From positions 1 to 64,000 of the forward strand of contig JBNRMS010000068.1 in the NCBI GenBank assembly GCA_050309735.1: DNA of 64,000 nt. Reading direction: 5' to 3'. Source of the DNA: UMGS1002 sp050309735 (GTDB taxonomy: Bacteria > Bacillota > Clostridia > Oscillospirales > CAG-272). The position numbers and the translations under genes were made by a program. The notes below the pieces were generated by a model, which searched no databases, was not told where the DNA came from, and saw only the letters and a list, made by a program, of their open reading frames with translations. Below, in pieces: positions 25,027 through 33,367 of this stretch (positions within the stretch are counted from its first letter, which is position 1; each line of letters opens with the position of its first letter).

Positions 25027-26678
25027 TTGCCGTCACCTCCCATCACAAGGTCAACGTAGACGTCGTTTTCCTCAAATTCAATGGAAAGCTCGCTGTAGGT
25101 TTTAAGGTTTGCAAGTGCATCTTCGGCGTTTCCGTTCACTCCAAGCTGCAAGGAAAGCACAAGCTTTTCGTTCTTCAAGGTAAGTCGGATAAACATTGCC
25201 GAGAGGATATCCATGGCGGATTCCACTACTTGCTCGTAGAGGTCATAGACTCTGATAGCATAGGCAAAGGGAATGTTGCCCTCGCCCTTGACGGTGAGTG
25301 CGATATCCGCACCGAGAAGTCGCAGGTTTTCGCCTGACTCACGAAGCGCGTTTTCAAGCTCTCGCAGGGGGATATTTTTGTTTTCATTGCCGAGCAGAAG
25401 AAGGTTGCCTCGGCGTTTTACATATGAACCGATAACGGCAACACGGGAGAGATTTTCTTTTACGTTCTCTCCTTTTTCTGCTTTATCAAGAAGGCTTGCA
25501 AGTATATCGAGCTGAGGCTTTACTTCACGGGCAATCTTGTCGTAAAGGCTGTTCTGCTCGTCTGCCTTTGCCTGCTTTTCCTTGATCTCATTTTCAGCTT
25601 GAATGAGATCGACTTCTTCGGCGAGTCTTGCGCGTACATCGTCGAGATCTTCTCGCTGACGGTTCAGCTCTGCCACATCATTCTGCCATACCACTCTGCC
25701 TGCGGTAATAGGCGCGGAGCAAAGCACGGTATCGCCAAGACTTACGGGAGCTTCTGCCGATGCTCTCATCGCTTCCTCGGATACGGGCAATGCACCGCCC
25801 GAAGTATATCTTGCCTGATAGTCCTCGTCAATGATAATAACGGGAACGGTGGTTTCGGCAAACAGCTCCTTGTGTCCTTTGTTCGTGGGGATAAGTCCTG
25901 TTTGAATAGCAGTTTCAAGGAGTGTGCCGATAATAATACAGTCGATTACGGTGAGGTCGCCGTCTATCAGACCTGCGGTATAAAGTATCCAAAAGGCAAC
26001 GGCAACGATGGCAACAACGAGAGGTATTTTCTGAACGCTCTTTGCTCCGGGAAGTCTTGACTTGTAGATCAAGATAATAACGAATGCGAGTGTGAGTGAA
26101 ATGTACCACGCCATCGAAATCCAATAAAGGATGCCGTAGGTGTAATCGGAGTTGAAGTTCTCGATTCCATTCGGGAATGCGAACATAAGGGTGTGCAGGT
26201 CGTTTGTGAGTACACCGACGAGCAGAAGGAACACAGGTATATAGAACAGATACACCCATTTCGGCAATCTGTAATCATCGGGCTTTCGGATATACTGTGC
26301 CACAAATATGCCGTTTAAGGGAATGAGAAGCATCGGCACGTAGTAGCAGTACCAAAGGTATCGCGCGAGTGTTTCTGTGTTGTTCGGGAAGAACTCATAT
26401 TTTGCAGTTTTGGTAACGATCCACACAAGCATCAGAACACCGACCGACAGCACAAAGGCACGTGCCTGCTTGTTGGTGATGCGCTGGTAGACCGAAACCG
26501 TCCAAACAAGTGCGAGTGAGAGATGTATCACACCGCGCAAGTAGATCAAGAGCGTAGCCAAAGCCAATGACTCCATATCGTTTATCATAAGGCGCAAGGC
26601 TCTTGCGACGATAATCAAAATTGCCGTAATCAAAATGCCTGCGAATAATTTTTTATTCTTCTTTATTGTATTTATCAC
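25023..26678 (-). CDS. 7TM sensor with pseudokinase-like C-terminus
   Basis: This is a 551-residue membrane protein. Seven hydrophobic helices (about 10-265) resemble the 7TM sensor domain found on some clostridial histidine kinases. A PAS-like stretch (AETTVPVIIIDEDYQARY, about 275-340), a long coiled coil (about 340-395) and a helical/alpha-beta region (about 400-551) follow. That region sits where phospho-acceptor and ATPase domains would be but lacks a recognisable phospho-acceptor histidine and the N and G boxes. The start is GTG with GGAGGTGACG just upstream. It is first in an operon with the kinase and response regulator, so it probably presents a signal to the kinase. That role is inferred. 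Confidence 0.75.
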   Translation of the reverse strand: MINTIKKNKKLFAGILITAILIIVARALRLMINDMESLALATLLIYLRGVIHLSLALVWTVSVYQRITNKQARAFVLSVGVLMLVWIVTKTAKYEFFPNNTETLARYLWYCYYVPMLLIPLNGIFVAQYIRKPDDYRLPKWVYLFYIPVFLLLVGVLTNDLHTLMFAFPNGIENFNSDYTYGILYWISMAWYISLTLAFVIILIYKSRLPGAKSVQKIPLVVAIVAVAFWILYTAGLIDGDLTVIDCIIIGTLLETAIQTGLIPTNKGHKELFAETTVPVIIIDEDYQARYTSGGALPVSEEAMRASAEAPVSLGDTVLCSAPITAGRVVWQNDVAELNRQREDLDDVRARLAEEVDLIQAENEIKEKQAKADEQNSLYDKIAREVKPQLDILASLLDKAEKGENVKENLSRVAVIGSYVKRRGNLLLLGNENKNIPLRELENALRESGENLRLLGADIALTVKGEGNIPFAYAIRVYDLYEQVVESAMDILSAMFIRLTLKNEKLVLSLQLGVNGNAEDALANLKTYSELSIEFEENDVYVDLVMGGDGK

Positions 26679-26704
26679 ACCGTCACCTCCGCTTCTTGGT
26701 ATAC

Positions 26705-26744
26705 TTATTCATAATATTATATCACATTTTTATGAATAATTCAA
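26705..26744 (-). promoter_or_regulatory. Promoter with dyad operator for the sensor operon
   Basis: On the minus strand TTGAAT (26739-26744), 17-base spacer, TATAAT (26716-26721). The inverted repeat TTATTCAT/ATGAATAA (26705-26712 and 26732-26739, 19 bases apart) brackets the -10 and overlaps the -35. Its spacing suits two sites on the DNA, which suggests autoregulation by the response regulator. Confidence 0.65.
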
Positions 26745-26795
26745 TACGTGTGGAGCTTTTCCTCGGCTGGAGTGAGACTAAACTTTAGAAAACGA

Positions 26796-26821
26796 AAAGG
26801 CGGTATGATTTCTCATACCGC
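26796..26821 (-). terminator. Terminator after DUF6809 gene
   Basis: On the minus strand GCGGTATGA/TCATACCGC around GAAA, then CTTTTCGTTTTC. It separates the DUF6809 gene from the sensor operon promoter. Confidence 0.8.
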
Positions 26822-26836
26822 ACTGGTTTCATTGTT

Positions 26837-27109
26837 TCAATTATTCTCCCCCAAGCTGTCAAGCATGAGTCTTGCTCCAAGCTTGAAGGCATATTCGAAG
26901 ATGGCTGCTTCAGCGAGGCTTACGTACTCATTCCAACAATCTTGGTACTTTTCGAAGATTGCTTTTTGTTCTTCGGTTAATAGCTTCCCTAAATCCTCAT
27001 CGTGCCTTGCTATATAACTGATGAGTTCCTTCATTTCCTTGGTATTGTTTCTGCTGTCCTCTTGCGGTACGATGTTTCCGTGCCACAGTTCGTTTATGAT
27101 GCTTTTCAT
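26837..27109 (-). CDS. Small DUF6809-like protein
   Basis: This is a 90-residue acidic helical protein beginning MKSIINELWHGNIVPQEDSR. That opening and the overall layout match a family of small clostridial proteins of unknown function (DUF6809 in my recollection), frequent in accessory DNA. The body is predicted all alpha: KEMKELISYIARHDEDLGKL, EQKAIFEKYQDCWNEYVSLA. AGGAGG lies nine bases before the ATG, and a clear terminator follows. No enzyme motif is visible. Its neighbours are a two-component operon and a region with a strong promoter but no gene. Confidence 0.75.
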   Translation of the reverse strand: MKSIINELWHGNIVPQEDSRNNTKEMKELISYIARHDEDLGKLLTEEQKAIFEKYQDCWNEYVSLAEAAIFEYAFKLGARLMLDSLGENN

Positions 27110-27250
27110 GGGCTGTACCTCCTGTTAGCACAAAACAATACCACAGAAGGAGACGAAAGTCCAGTCCTTATCCGAAAATAAAATCAAGTTTTCTCGCCGG
27201 GGCTTTTCTTTGACTACTGCACCTCAAATTTTGTATCTTCGGAAAGCCTG

Positions 27251-27279
27251 TTGACTATTCCTTCGAAGTATGGTATAAT
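27251..27279 (+). promoter_or_regulatory. Strong orphan promoter
   Basis: TTGACT, 17-base spacer, TATAAT, a near-consensus sigma-A promoter. No credible gene follows before the tRNA at 27663; the first ATG opens only 18 codons and lacks a ribosome binding site. Between 27354 and 27639 the heptamer TTGACCA recurs five times. The stretch 27280-27662 may encode a small RNA or be the decayed end of a mobile element. Confidence 0.65.
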
Positions 27280-27662
27280 AATGGCAGAAAAAGAATTTAT
27301 GCGGGGTCGGATTCTCGATTTCCTAATAGCGTTTTGATCCCACTCAAACGGGCTTGACCACACCTTTGACCATCTACGGCTTCGGACTATGTGGAAACAG
27401 TGCTTATAAGAGCACCCGAAAGCATCGTTTTCGGACACAAAAGCCCAGAAAAGCCTTGTAAAGTAAGGAAAAAATCGGCATTTTAGCGTTTGGGAGCGTG
27501 TGACCGGCTTCGAGTTCGCACAACACGAAAAACGCCGAAAAGCCTTGTATTTATTGACTTTTTCGCACTTTCAAGCAAAACAAAAAGCCCCTTCAAAAGA
27601 GGCTTGACCACAGATTTGACCACTTACAGAAATTGACCAAAAATTGAATAAAAATCACACTT

Positions 27663-27738
27663 CGGGGTGTGGCGCAGTTGGTAGCGCGCGACGTTTGGGA
27701 CCAAGATGCCGCAGGTTCAAGTCCTGTCGTCCCGACCA
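27663..27738 (+). tRNA. tRNA-Pro (UGG), anticodon stem unpaired
   Basis: This is a 76-base cloverleaf with encoded CCA. The acceptor stem is CGGGGTG/CGTCCCG (two wobbles), the D stem GCGC/GCGC, the T arm GCAGG-TTCAAGT-CCTGT, and the anticodon loop TTTGGGA gives UGG for proline. The anticodon stem is CGACG against CCAAG, so only the two outer pairs form. The 3' side CCAAG would pair with CTTGG, common in clostridial tRNA-Pro. The gene looks like a hybrid of two tRNA-Pro halves and may be non-functional. Confidence 0.8.
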
Positions 27739-27971
27739 GCCCGGAGGGCCCGGGTCAATAAAAAATGATGAATGATAAATTGTGACTGATAAATGTAAAG
27801 AGAGCGCAAAGCTTGAGCGCCACTTTTTATATTAATCACTCACATCCGCCAAAAGGCGAATCATTCATCTTTTTTTATTATGCAGGTAAGGGTCTTCCTA
27901 AACCTTTATATACCGCGATTGATTTCACGGTTTTTTATTCCAGTATCTTTATATTTATTGACGAAAATTTG

Positions 27972-27998
27972 TAAGACTTCTCAGTTATCGAAGTCTTA
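27972..27998 (+). promoter_or_regulatory. Inverted repeat ahead of ECF sigma gene
   Basis: TAAGACTTC and GAAGTCTTA, perfect nine-base arms nine bases apart, 20 bases before the start codon of the sigma factor. It could be an operator or a leader hairpin. The stretch 27739-28018 otherwise holds only AT-rich sequence with short stems such as CGCC/GGCG followed by T7. Confidence 0.55.
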
Positions 27999-28018
27999 TA
28001 GGTGAAGGAGGTGACGGG

Positions 28019-28522
28019 ATGGAGGAATTCGAGAAGATATATAATTCTTATTTCAACGATGTTTATTTATATATCAGGCGGCTGTCGGGCAACGTGCATA
28101 TAGCAAAAGAAATCACAAGCGACACATTCTTCAAGGCAATGAAGTCGATAGACAACTTTCGCGGCGAATGCGATATTCGTGTGTGGCTCTGCCAGATTGC
28201 CAAGAACTGCTATTATTCTTTTGTGAAGAAAAACAGCCGCATCGAAAGTGTTGACTGCAAAGTTTTTTTAGAAATTCCCGACACAAGCGAGTCGATAAAC
28301 GAGGAGCTTGCGCGGCGTGATGATGTTGCCGCGATAAAAAGGGCGATAAGCACTCTTGGTGAGCCTTACAAAGAAGTGTTTATGTGGCGAATATTTGCCG
28401 AGCTAAGCTTCAGGCAAATCGGACAGATATTTAACAAGACAGAAAACTGGGCTTGTGTTACCTACCACCGCGCCAAAAAGATGATTAAGGAGAAATTGGA
28501 GGCAGATAAACATGAGAAATAA
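28019..28522 (+). CDS. ECF-type RNA polymerase sigma factor
   Basis: This is a 167-residue extracytoplasmic-function sigma factor. Region 2 is FEKIYNSYFNDVYLYIRRLS...EITSDTFFKAM (about 5-75), where the DTFFKA helix contacts the -10 element. Region 4 is LGEPYKEVFMWRIFAELSFR...IFNKTENWACVTYHRAKKMI (about 112-160) for -35 recognition. GGAGGTGACG lies just before the ATG. It overlaps the next gene, a zinc-finger anti-sigma factor, by 11 bases, the usual arrangement for a sigma/anti-sigma pair. The stimulus is unknown. Confidence 0.93.
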   Translation: MEEFEKIYNSYFNDVYLYIRRLSGNVHIAKEITSDTFFKAMKSIDNFRGECDIRVWLCQIAKNCYYSFVKKNSRIESVDCKVFLEIPDTSESINEELARRDDVAAIKRAISTLGEPYKEVFMWRIFAELSFRQIGQIFNKTENWACVTYHRAKKMIKEKLEADKHEK

Positions 28523-29879
28523 TTGCAGTATTGTTCGTGATATTCTACCGCTATACGCGGAAAACATGGTGAGCAAAGACAGCGCCCACCTCGTGCGCGA
28601 CCACCTGAAGGACTGCGCAAAGTGCCGCGCCGAATATGAGAGTATAAAATGCCCTGCCCAATTGCCGGGCGCAGACAGCTCACCCGCTACCTTGAGCGAC
28701 GAGATAAAGCCTTTGAAAAAGATTATGAAAAAGCTTAACAGAAAATTTTATTCGCTTGCTTATCTTATTATTGTGCTCGGAATTTTCCTCGGCTTTAGCT
28801 TCACCGAGGGGAGCGATTTGATGTATAACAGCCTTATCATGCCCGCCATCGGAGTTTTCGGCTATATAATTTTTAGTTGGCGAGCAATTTATAAAATGCC
28901 GATACTGCTTTTGTTAGTTAACCTTTTCGCATATCTTTTTAATTTGGTGAAGATTGATTTCATCTCGGTCTTTCTGTGGACATTCACATACAGTATGTTC
29001 GTTTTTATCGGAATTGTAATTTCGCTTCTTTTACACTATGCATCGACAAACCTTAGGCGGGCTAAAGATAAAATACTGAAAATCACAGCATTCTGTATTG
29101 CGCTATTGATGATTTCGGGTGTTGGATTTTTTGCGAATTCTCTTGTTGGCAACCCTATTTCTAAATTTCTGGCAACACAAACCGCAAGAATGCACCTTGA
29201 GGAAAAATATGCACATACAGATTACCAAATACACAAGGTGTCATACGACTTCAAAAGCACTGACTATTATGTGCAAATCAAGTCACCCACAAGCCTTGAT
29301 GGCGATTTCACCCTTCACGTCGATATGAGCGGAAAATTAAGATACGATGATTACGATGCGCGTGTAACAAACAACGAAAATGTTGCCCGGCGCCTTTATT
29401 TCGAGTATCGCGATATGGTGGATAGAGTTTTTAACAGTCTTCTGTATCCATATAACATTTCTATGGGTTTTGGCGAATTAAAATTTGACTATGAGGCGGG
29501 AAGATCGCCCGCCGGGGGCGCATTGCAGAAATCCGACCTTAAGGCAGATAAGTTTTACAATGTCTCAGAAATCGCAAGAAAGTCAGGATATCTTGTTCTC
29601 TATATTGACGATGAGACAATCAGCGCAAATCGAGCGGGTGAGATTCTGCTCGAAACCAAGCGGCTTTTTGATGATGCCGGCATAAATTTTTATGCAATTC
29701 ATTTTGTTTTGCGCAAGCAGATAACCGGCGACAACAACTCCCAAGAGCAAAACAGCATCGAGATGCTGAATTTTCTTTACAGCGACATATATGAGGACGG
29801 GTTAACCGAACGCATAATCGCCGCCGACAAAGCAGCAAAAAAATATTACGCCGATATGGATGCCAAAGATCGTCGGTAA
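28512..29879 (+). CDS. Membrane anti-sigma factor with zf-HC2 domain
   Basis: This is the cognate anti-sigma factor, 455 residues. The N-terminal cytoplasmic zinc-binding domain is SIVRDILPLYAENMVSKDSA...HLKDCAKCRAEYE, with the HxxxCxxC signature at about 37-44. Membrane helices lie at about 80-98, 106-122, 132-150, 155-176 and 193-212. A large C-terminal region (about 225-455) outside the membrane contains DUF-like alpha/beta sequence (YYVQIKSPTSLDGDFTLHVD). It would hold the sigma factor at the membrane until an envelope signal is sensed. Its size is larger than most anti-sigma factors. Confidence 0.85.
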   Translation: MRNNCSIVRDILPLYAENMVSKDSAHLVRDHLKDCAKCRAEYESIKCPAQLPGADSSPATLSDEIKPLKKIMKKLNRKFYSLAYLIIVLGIFLGFSFTEGSDLMYNSLIMPAIGVFGYIIFSWRAIYKMPILLLLVNLFAYLFNLVKIDFISVFLWTFTYSMFVFIGIVISLLLHYASTNLRRAKDKILKITAFCIALLMISGVGFFANSLVGNPISKFLATQTARMHLEEKYAHTDYQIHKVSYDFKSTDYYVQIKSPTSLDGDFTLHVDMSGKLRYDDYDARVTNNENVARRLYFEYRDMVDRVFNSLLYPYNISMGFGELKFDYEAGRSPAGGALQKSDLKADKFYNVSEIARKSGYLVLYIDDETISANRAGEILLETKRLFDDAGINFYAIHFVLRKQITGDNNSQEQNSIEMLNFLYSDIYEDGLTERIIAADKAAKKYYADMDAKDRR

Positions 29880-29908
29880 CAATATTTCACCCCCAAATCA
29901 ATCAAAGA

Positions 29909-29949
29909 CCTGCCCGATAAGCCGAAATTGCTCACGGGGCAGGTTTTTG
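29909..29949 (+). terminator. Terminator after anti-sigma gene
   Basis: CCTGCCC/GGGCAGG stem, then TTTTTGCTTTT. Confidence 0.75.
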
Positions 29950-30035
29950 CTTTTAGAACGACTTGTATTTTACTGTGTTTTATGATAATATATCTACATC
30001 ACAAAAGCCCCGGGCGGGCGGATACGGAGGAGAGT

Positions 30036-31400
30036 ATGGAATACCGCAAAGAGCATGATTCAATGGGGGAGGTTCTCGTCCCGGCTGACGCATATTGGGG
30101 CGCCGCAACAGAGCGCAGTCTTAAATACTTTAAAATCGGAACCGAGAAGATGCCTGCCCAACTGATACGTGCCTTCGCGCAGATAAAAAGGGCGGCGGCC
30201 GAGGTTAATTTCTCGCTCGGCCGGCTCGACGATGAGCGGAGAAGGCTTATAGCCGAGGTCTGCGACGAGATTGAAACCGGCGGTCTTTCCGACCAGTTCC
30301 CCCTCTCGCTCTGGCAAACCGGCAGCGGTACGCAGACTAATATGAATATCAACGAGGTTATTGCAAACCGCGCAAATGAGCTTGTCGGAAAAAAGCTACT
30401 CCACCCGAACGACCACGTCAATATGTCGCAAAGCTCAAACGATACTTTTCCAACCGCCATGCATATCGCGGCGGTGAGTGCCATCGAGGACTCGCTCCTC
30501 CCCGCCCTCTCGGCTCTGATATCCGAGTTTTCCCGGCTTGAGGATGAGAACCGCGGAGTGGTCAAAAGCGGGCGCACCCACCTTCAAGACGCAACACCCA
30601 TTGCCTTCTCGCAAGAGATAAGCGGCTGGCGCTCCATGCTCAAGGCAGACCTTGAGGCGATAAAATTATCGCTCCCCGGACTTTTGGAGCTTGCGCTGGG
30701 CGGCACGGCGGTTGGCACCGGTCTTAATGCGCCAAAGGGTTTTGCCGAGCAGAGCGCCGCCGAACTCTCAAGACTTACCGGGCGGAAGTTTGTCAGCGCT
30801 AAAAATAAATTCTCTGCCCTCACATCAAAAAATGCACTTGTCCTCACACACGGCGCTCTCAAGGCTCTTGCCGCCGACCTTATGAAAATCGCAAACGATA
30901 TCCGCTGGCTCGCGTCGGGCCCGCGCTGCGGTCTTGGCGAAATATTTATACCCGAAAATGAACCCGGAAGCTCAATCATGCCCGGCAAGGTCAATCCCAC
31001 GCAATGCGAGGCGATGAGCATGGTCACCGTGCAAGTCATGGCTAATGACGTTGCGCTCGGCATAGCGGCCTCTCAGGGCAACTTTCAGCTCAATGTCTAT
31101 ATGCCGGTGATTATTTATAATTTCCTGCAGTCGGTCGGCCTGCTCTCTGATTGTATTGTTTCGTTCACACAGAACTGCATCTCAGGAATCAAGCCAAACC
31201 GCGAGAGAATGCGGCAAAACCTACATAACTCTCTTATGCTTGTCACCGCTCTGTCGCCGCATATCGGATATGAGAGAGCGGCGAGCGTGGCCAAGGTCGC
31301 GCACGAGAAGAACCTCTCTCTAAAGGAAGCCTGCCTCTCGCTCGGCTATCTTGAGGGCGACACCTTTGACAAAATATTCCGCCCTGAAGAAATGATATAA
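30036..31400 (+). CDS. fumC: Class II fumarate hydratase
   Basis: This is an iron-independent fumarase that converts fumarate and malate. The 454 residues show the superfamily motifs SGTQTNMNINEVIANRANE (about 96-114), SQSSNDTFPTAMH (about 136), SGRTHLQDATPI (catalytic His, about 180-191) and PGSSIMPGKVNPTQCE (signature loop, about 310-325). The ATG is preceded by GGAGG at six bases; an in-frame upstream extension has no ribosome binding site. It stands alone between the ECF pair and the convergent phosphatidyltransferase. Aspartase is a related alternative, but the SGTQTN and HLQDATPI forms favour fumarase. Confidence 0.93.
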   Translation: MEYRKEHDSMGEVLVPADAYWGAATERSLKYFKIGTEKMPAQLIRAFAQIKRAAAEVNFSLGRLDDERRRLIAEVCDEIETGGLSDQFPLSLWQTGSGTQTNMNINEVIANRANELVGKKLLHPNDHVNMSQSSNDTFPTAMHIAAVSAIEDSLLPALSALISEFSRLEDENRGVVKSGRTHLQDATPIAFSQEISGWRSMLKADLEAIKLSLPGLLELALGGTAVGTGLNAPKGFAEQSAAELSRLTGRKFVSAKNKFSALTSKNALVLTHGALKALAADLMKIANDIRWLASGPRCGLGEIFIPENEPGSSIMPGKVNPTQCEAMSMVTVQVMANDVALGIAASQGNFQLNVYMPVIIYNFLQSVGLLSDCIVSFTQNCISGIKPNRERMRQNLHNSLMLVTALSPHIGYERAASVAKVAHEKNLSLKEACLSLGYLEGDTFDKIFRPEEMI

Positions 31401-31481
31401 TAGCATAGCCAAATCGGTCTTGCCTCAGACATAAAACTTCATTCGGGCACGCCCCCTGTCAAATTCAGCGCTCAAACGCTT

Positions 31482-32042
31482 TCATATTATACTGCCTCGC
31501 TCCCCGATTATCTTCCGCAAAAATTCAAAGGTATAAAGTATAAAAGATACAAGAACTATGAACGACACGGCACCGGTCATCCACAGAATGCTTTTCTCAT
31601 CATGCGGCAGCGCGAGCCGCAAGCCCGAATAGACATAGAGCGCCCCGGTAGACAGTTTTCCAAACCACAGCGAGCTGAAGGGCTGCCCTCCCGAGTACAG
31701 CAGTACCACCGAGCAGACAAGAGCGCTTAGTTCCTTTGCCGCAAGTATCACAAGGAGAAATATAACCCGGCGCTCGGTGGCCGCAAGGCAGCAGATAACG
31801 GCAATCTGGGTCAGCTTGTCAGCCGCCGGGTCAAGGATTTTACCGAGCGGGGTTATCATCTCAAGACCGCGCGCAGCGCGTCCGTCAAGCATATCAGACG
31901 CCGCCGAGAGCGCCAGCACAAAAAGCGCGGCATACCTCTCTCCGATAAGGCAGAGCCACACAAATTCGGGAATCAGCAATATTCTTAAGTATCCGAATAG
32001 ATTCGGTATGGCTGCGGCCTGTTTTATCAGCGGTTTCTCCAT
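31482..32042 (-). CDS. CDP-alcohol phosphatidyltransferase
   Basis: This is an integral membrane enzyme of the CDP-alcohol phosphatidyltransferase family, probably making phosphatidylglycerol phosphate from CDP-diacylglycerol (PgsA-type). The motif D-G-x2-A-R-x8-G-x3-D-x3-D is complete at DGRAARGLEMITPLGKILD then PAAD (about 51-73), which binds the metal and the CDP group. About five membrane helices span the 186 residues. The ATG at 32042 is preferred over a GTG at 32051 because AGGGAG is better spaced. It is convergent with fumC. The polar head group cannot be fixed from sequence. Confidence 0.82.
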   Translation of the reverse strand: MEKPLIKQAAAIPNLFGYLRILLIPEFVWLCLIGERYAALFVLALSAASDMLDGRAARGLEMITPLGKILDPAADKLTQIAVICCLAATERRVIFLLVILAAKELSALVCSVVLLYSGGQPFSSLWFGKLSTGALYVYSGLRLALPHDEKSILWMTGAVSFIVLVSFILYTFEFLRKIIGERGSII

Positions 32043-32362
32043 TCTCGGCACTCTCCCTAATCGGTTTCAAATTGATTATTGCCGATCCAACTGTCACATA
32101 TGCGTTTTTCTATATGATAAGCCTTGTAATTTATATGGCGATGTGATAAAATGACCTCATCGAATAAAAGTCCGGCATATAAATAAGTATATCACGCAGC
32201 TAACCGCTTAACACTAATAAATCCGGTCTGTAACCGAGCAAAGGCAGAACATACCTCGGCACGCCTATATTTTTGGCGTTGAATTATCTTAGCGCAAGCA
32301 AAGTCCGGAGAGGTGAGCGGCGGGTTTCTGCCGATAAATATAGCAAAGGAATGACCGAGATT

Positions 32363-33307
32363 ATGACCGACACCGATAAGAAAACGACCACGACCGAGAC
32401 ATTCGCGGCCACCGCTCCCCCCTCTCCGGTCAAAAAAAGGAGGAGAAGGCTGGGAGACAGAAAAGACGGCCGCCGCCTCCGCACACTCTCCCCTATGAAC
32501 GCGGTGATGCCCTATATCATGGCAAGGCGCTCAGACGCCTGCAACACCTTCGCAGATAGCTTCAATATTGCCAAAACCGATGCCTTCTGCCGGCGCAAAA
32601 TCAAGGAGGGTAAGACAAATTTCGGCTTCCTCCATGTGATTTTAGCGGCCTATGTAAGGACTATCTCGCAGCGCCCGGCGATAAACCGCTTTGTGAGCGG
32701 CCAGAAAGTCTTCGCCCGCAACGAGATTTCGGTTATCATGACCATCAAGCGCACAATGGCGCTTGACACTCCCGACACCTGTATTAAAGTGGTTTTTGAA
32801 CCGACAGACACGGTCGACGATGTTTATGAAAAATTCAACCGTGCGGTTGTCGAGAACTCAAAGTTAGGCGACACCAGCTCATTTGATAGGCTTGCAAAAG
32901 CGTTTACCTTCATACCTGGACTTTTTCTGCGCTGGACTGTCAAGCTGCTTTTCTTTCTTGATTATTTCGGCTGGCTGCCCAGAAAACTTACCAATCTCAG
33001 CCCCTTCCACGGCTCTATGATTATCACGAGCATGGGTTCGCTCGGCATCCGCCCGATATATCACCATATCTACGACTTCGGCAATCTTCCGGTCTTTTTG
33101 GCATATGGCGCCAAAAGAACGGTTAATGAGCTTGACTCGGAGGGCAATGTCTTCAAACGCAAATATATTGACCTGAAGGCAGTAACCGACGAGAGAATCT
33201 GCGACGGCTATTACTATGCCTCGGCTTTTAAAATGTTCAAAAAGCTGGTTGAAAACCCAAACGCACTCGAAACACCGCCCGAGACGGTCTATGAGGATAT
33301 TGACTAA
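32363..33307 (+). CDS. E2-like acyltransferase domain protein
   Basis: This 314-residue protein resembles the catalytic domain of 2-oxo acid dehydrogenase E2 (CAT-fold acyltransferases) without lipoyl or subunit-binding domains. A basic, low-complexity N-terminus (KKRRRRLGDRKDGRR, about 22-36) precedes the CAT-like fold: FLHVILAAYVRTISQRPAINRF (about 90), SMIITSMGSLGI (about 215) and AVTDERICDGYYYASAFKMF (about 275). In true E2 proteins the last motif is HRxxDG; here the His is replaced by Glu, while the Asp remains. It may be a non-catalytic or differently acting relative. The start is uncertain (32351 or 32363). Confidence 0.75.
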   Translation: MTDTDKKTTTTETFAATAPPSPVKKRRRRLGDRKDGRRLRTLSPMNAVMPYIMARRSDACNTFADSFNIAKTDAFCRRKIKEGKTNFGFLHVILAAYVRTISQRPAINRFVSGQKVFARNEISVIMTIKRTMALDTPDTCIKVVFEPTDTVDDVYEKFNRAVVENSKLGDTSSFDRLAKAFTFIPGLFLRWTVKLLFFLDYFGWLPRKLTNLSPFHGSMIITSMGSLGIRPIYHHIYDFGNLPVFLAYGAKRTVNELDSEGNVFKRKYIDLKAVTDERICDGYYYASAFKMFKKLVENPNALETPPETVYEDID

Positions 33308-33318
33308 TAACAAAAAGT

Positions 33319-33358
33319 GCGCCGGGGAAACTTCATATGAAGTTTCCCCGGCGCGTTT
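33319..33358. terminator. Bidirectional terminator
   Basis: Perfect palindrome with arms GCGCCGGGGAAACTTCAT/ATGAAGTTTCCCCGGCGC between two convergent genes, followed by T6 on the plus strand. Confidence 0.85.
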
Positions 33359-33367
33359 TTTAATATG

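Noticed and set aside
27281..27337. 18-codon frame behind the strong promoter
   Set aside because: No ribosome binding site, overlaps the expected transcription start and has no recognisable features.
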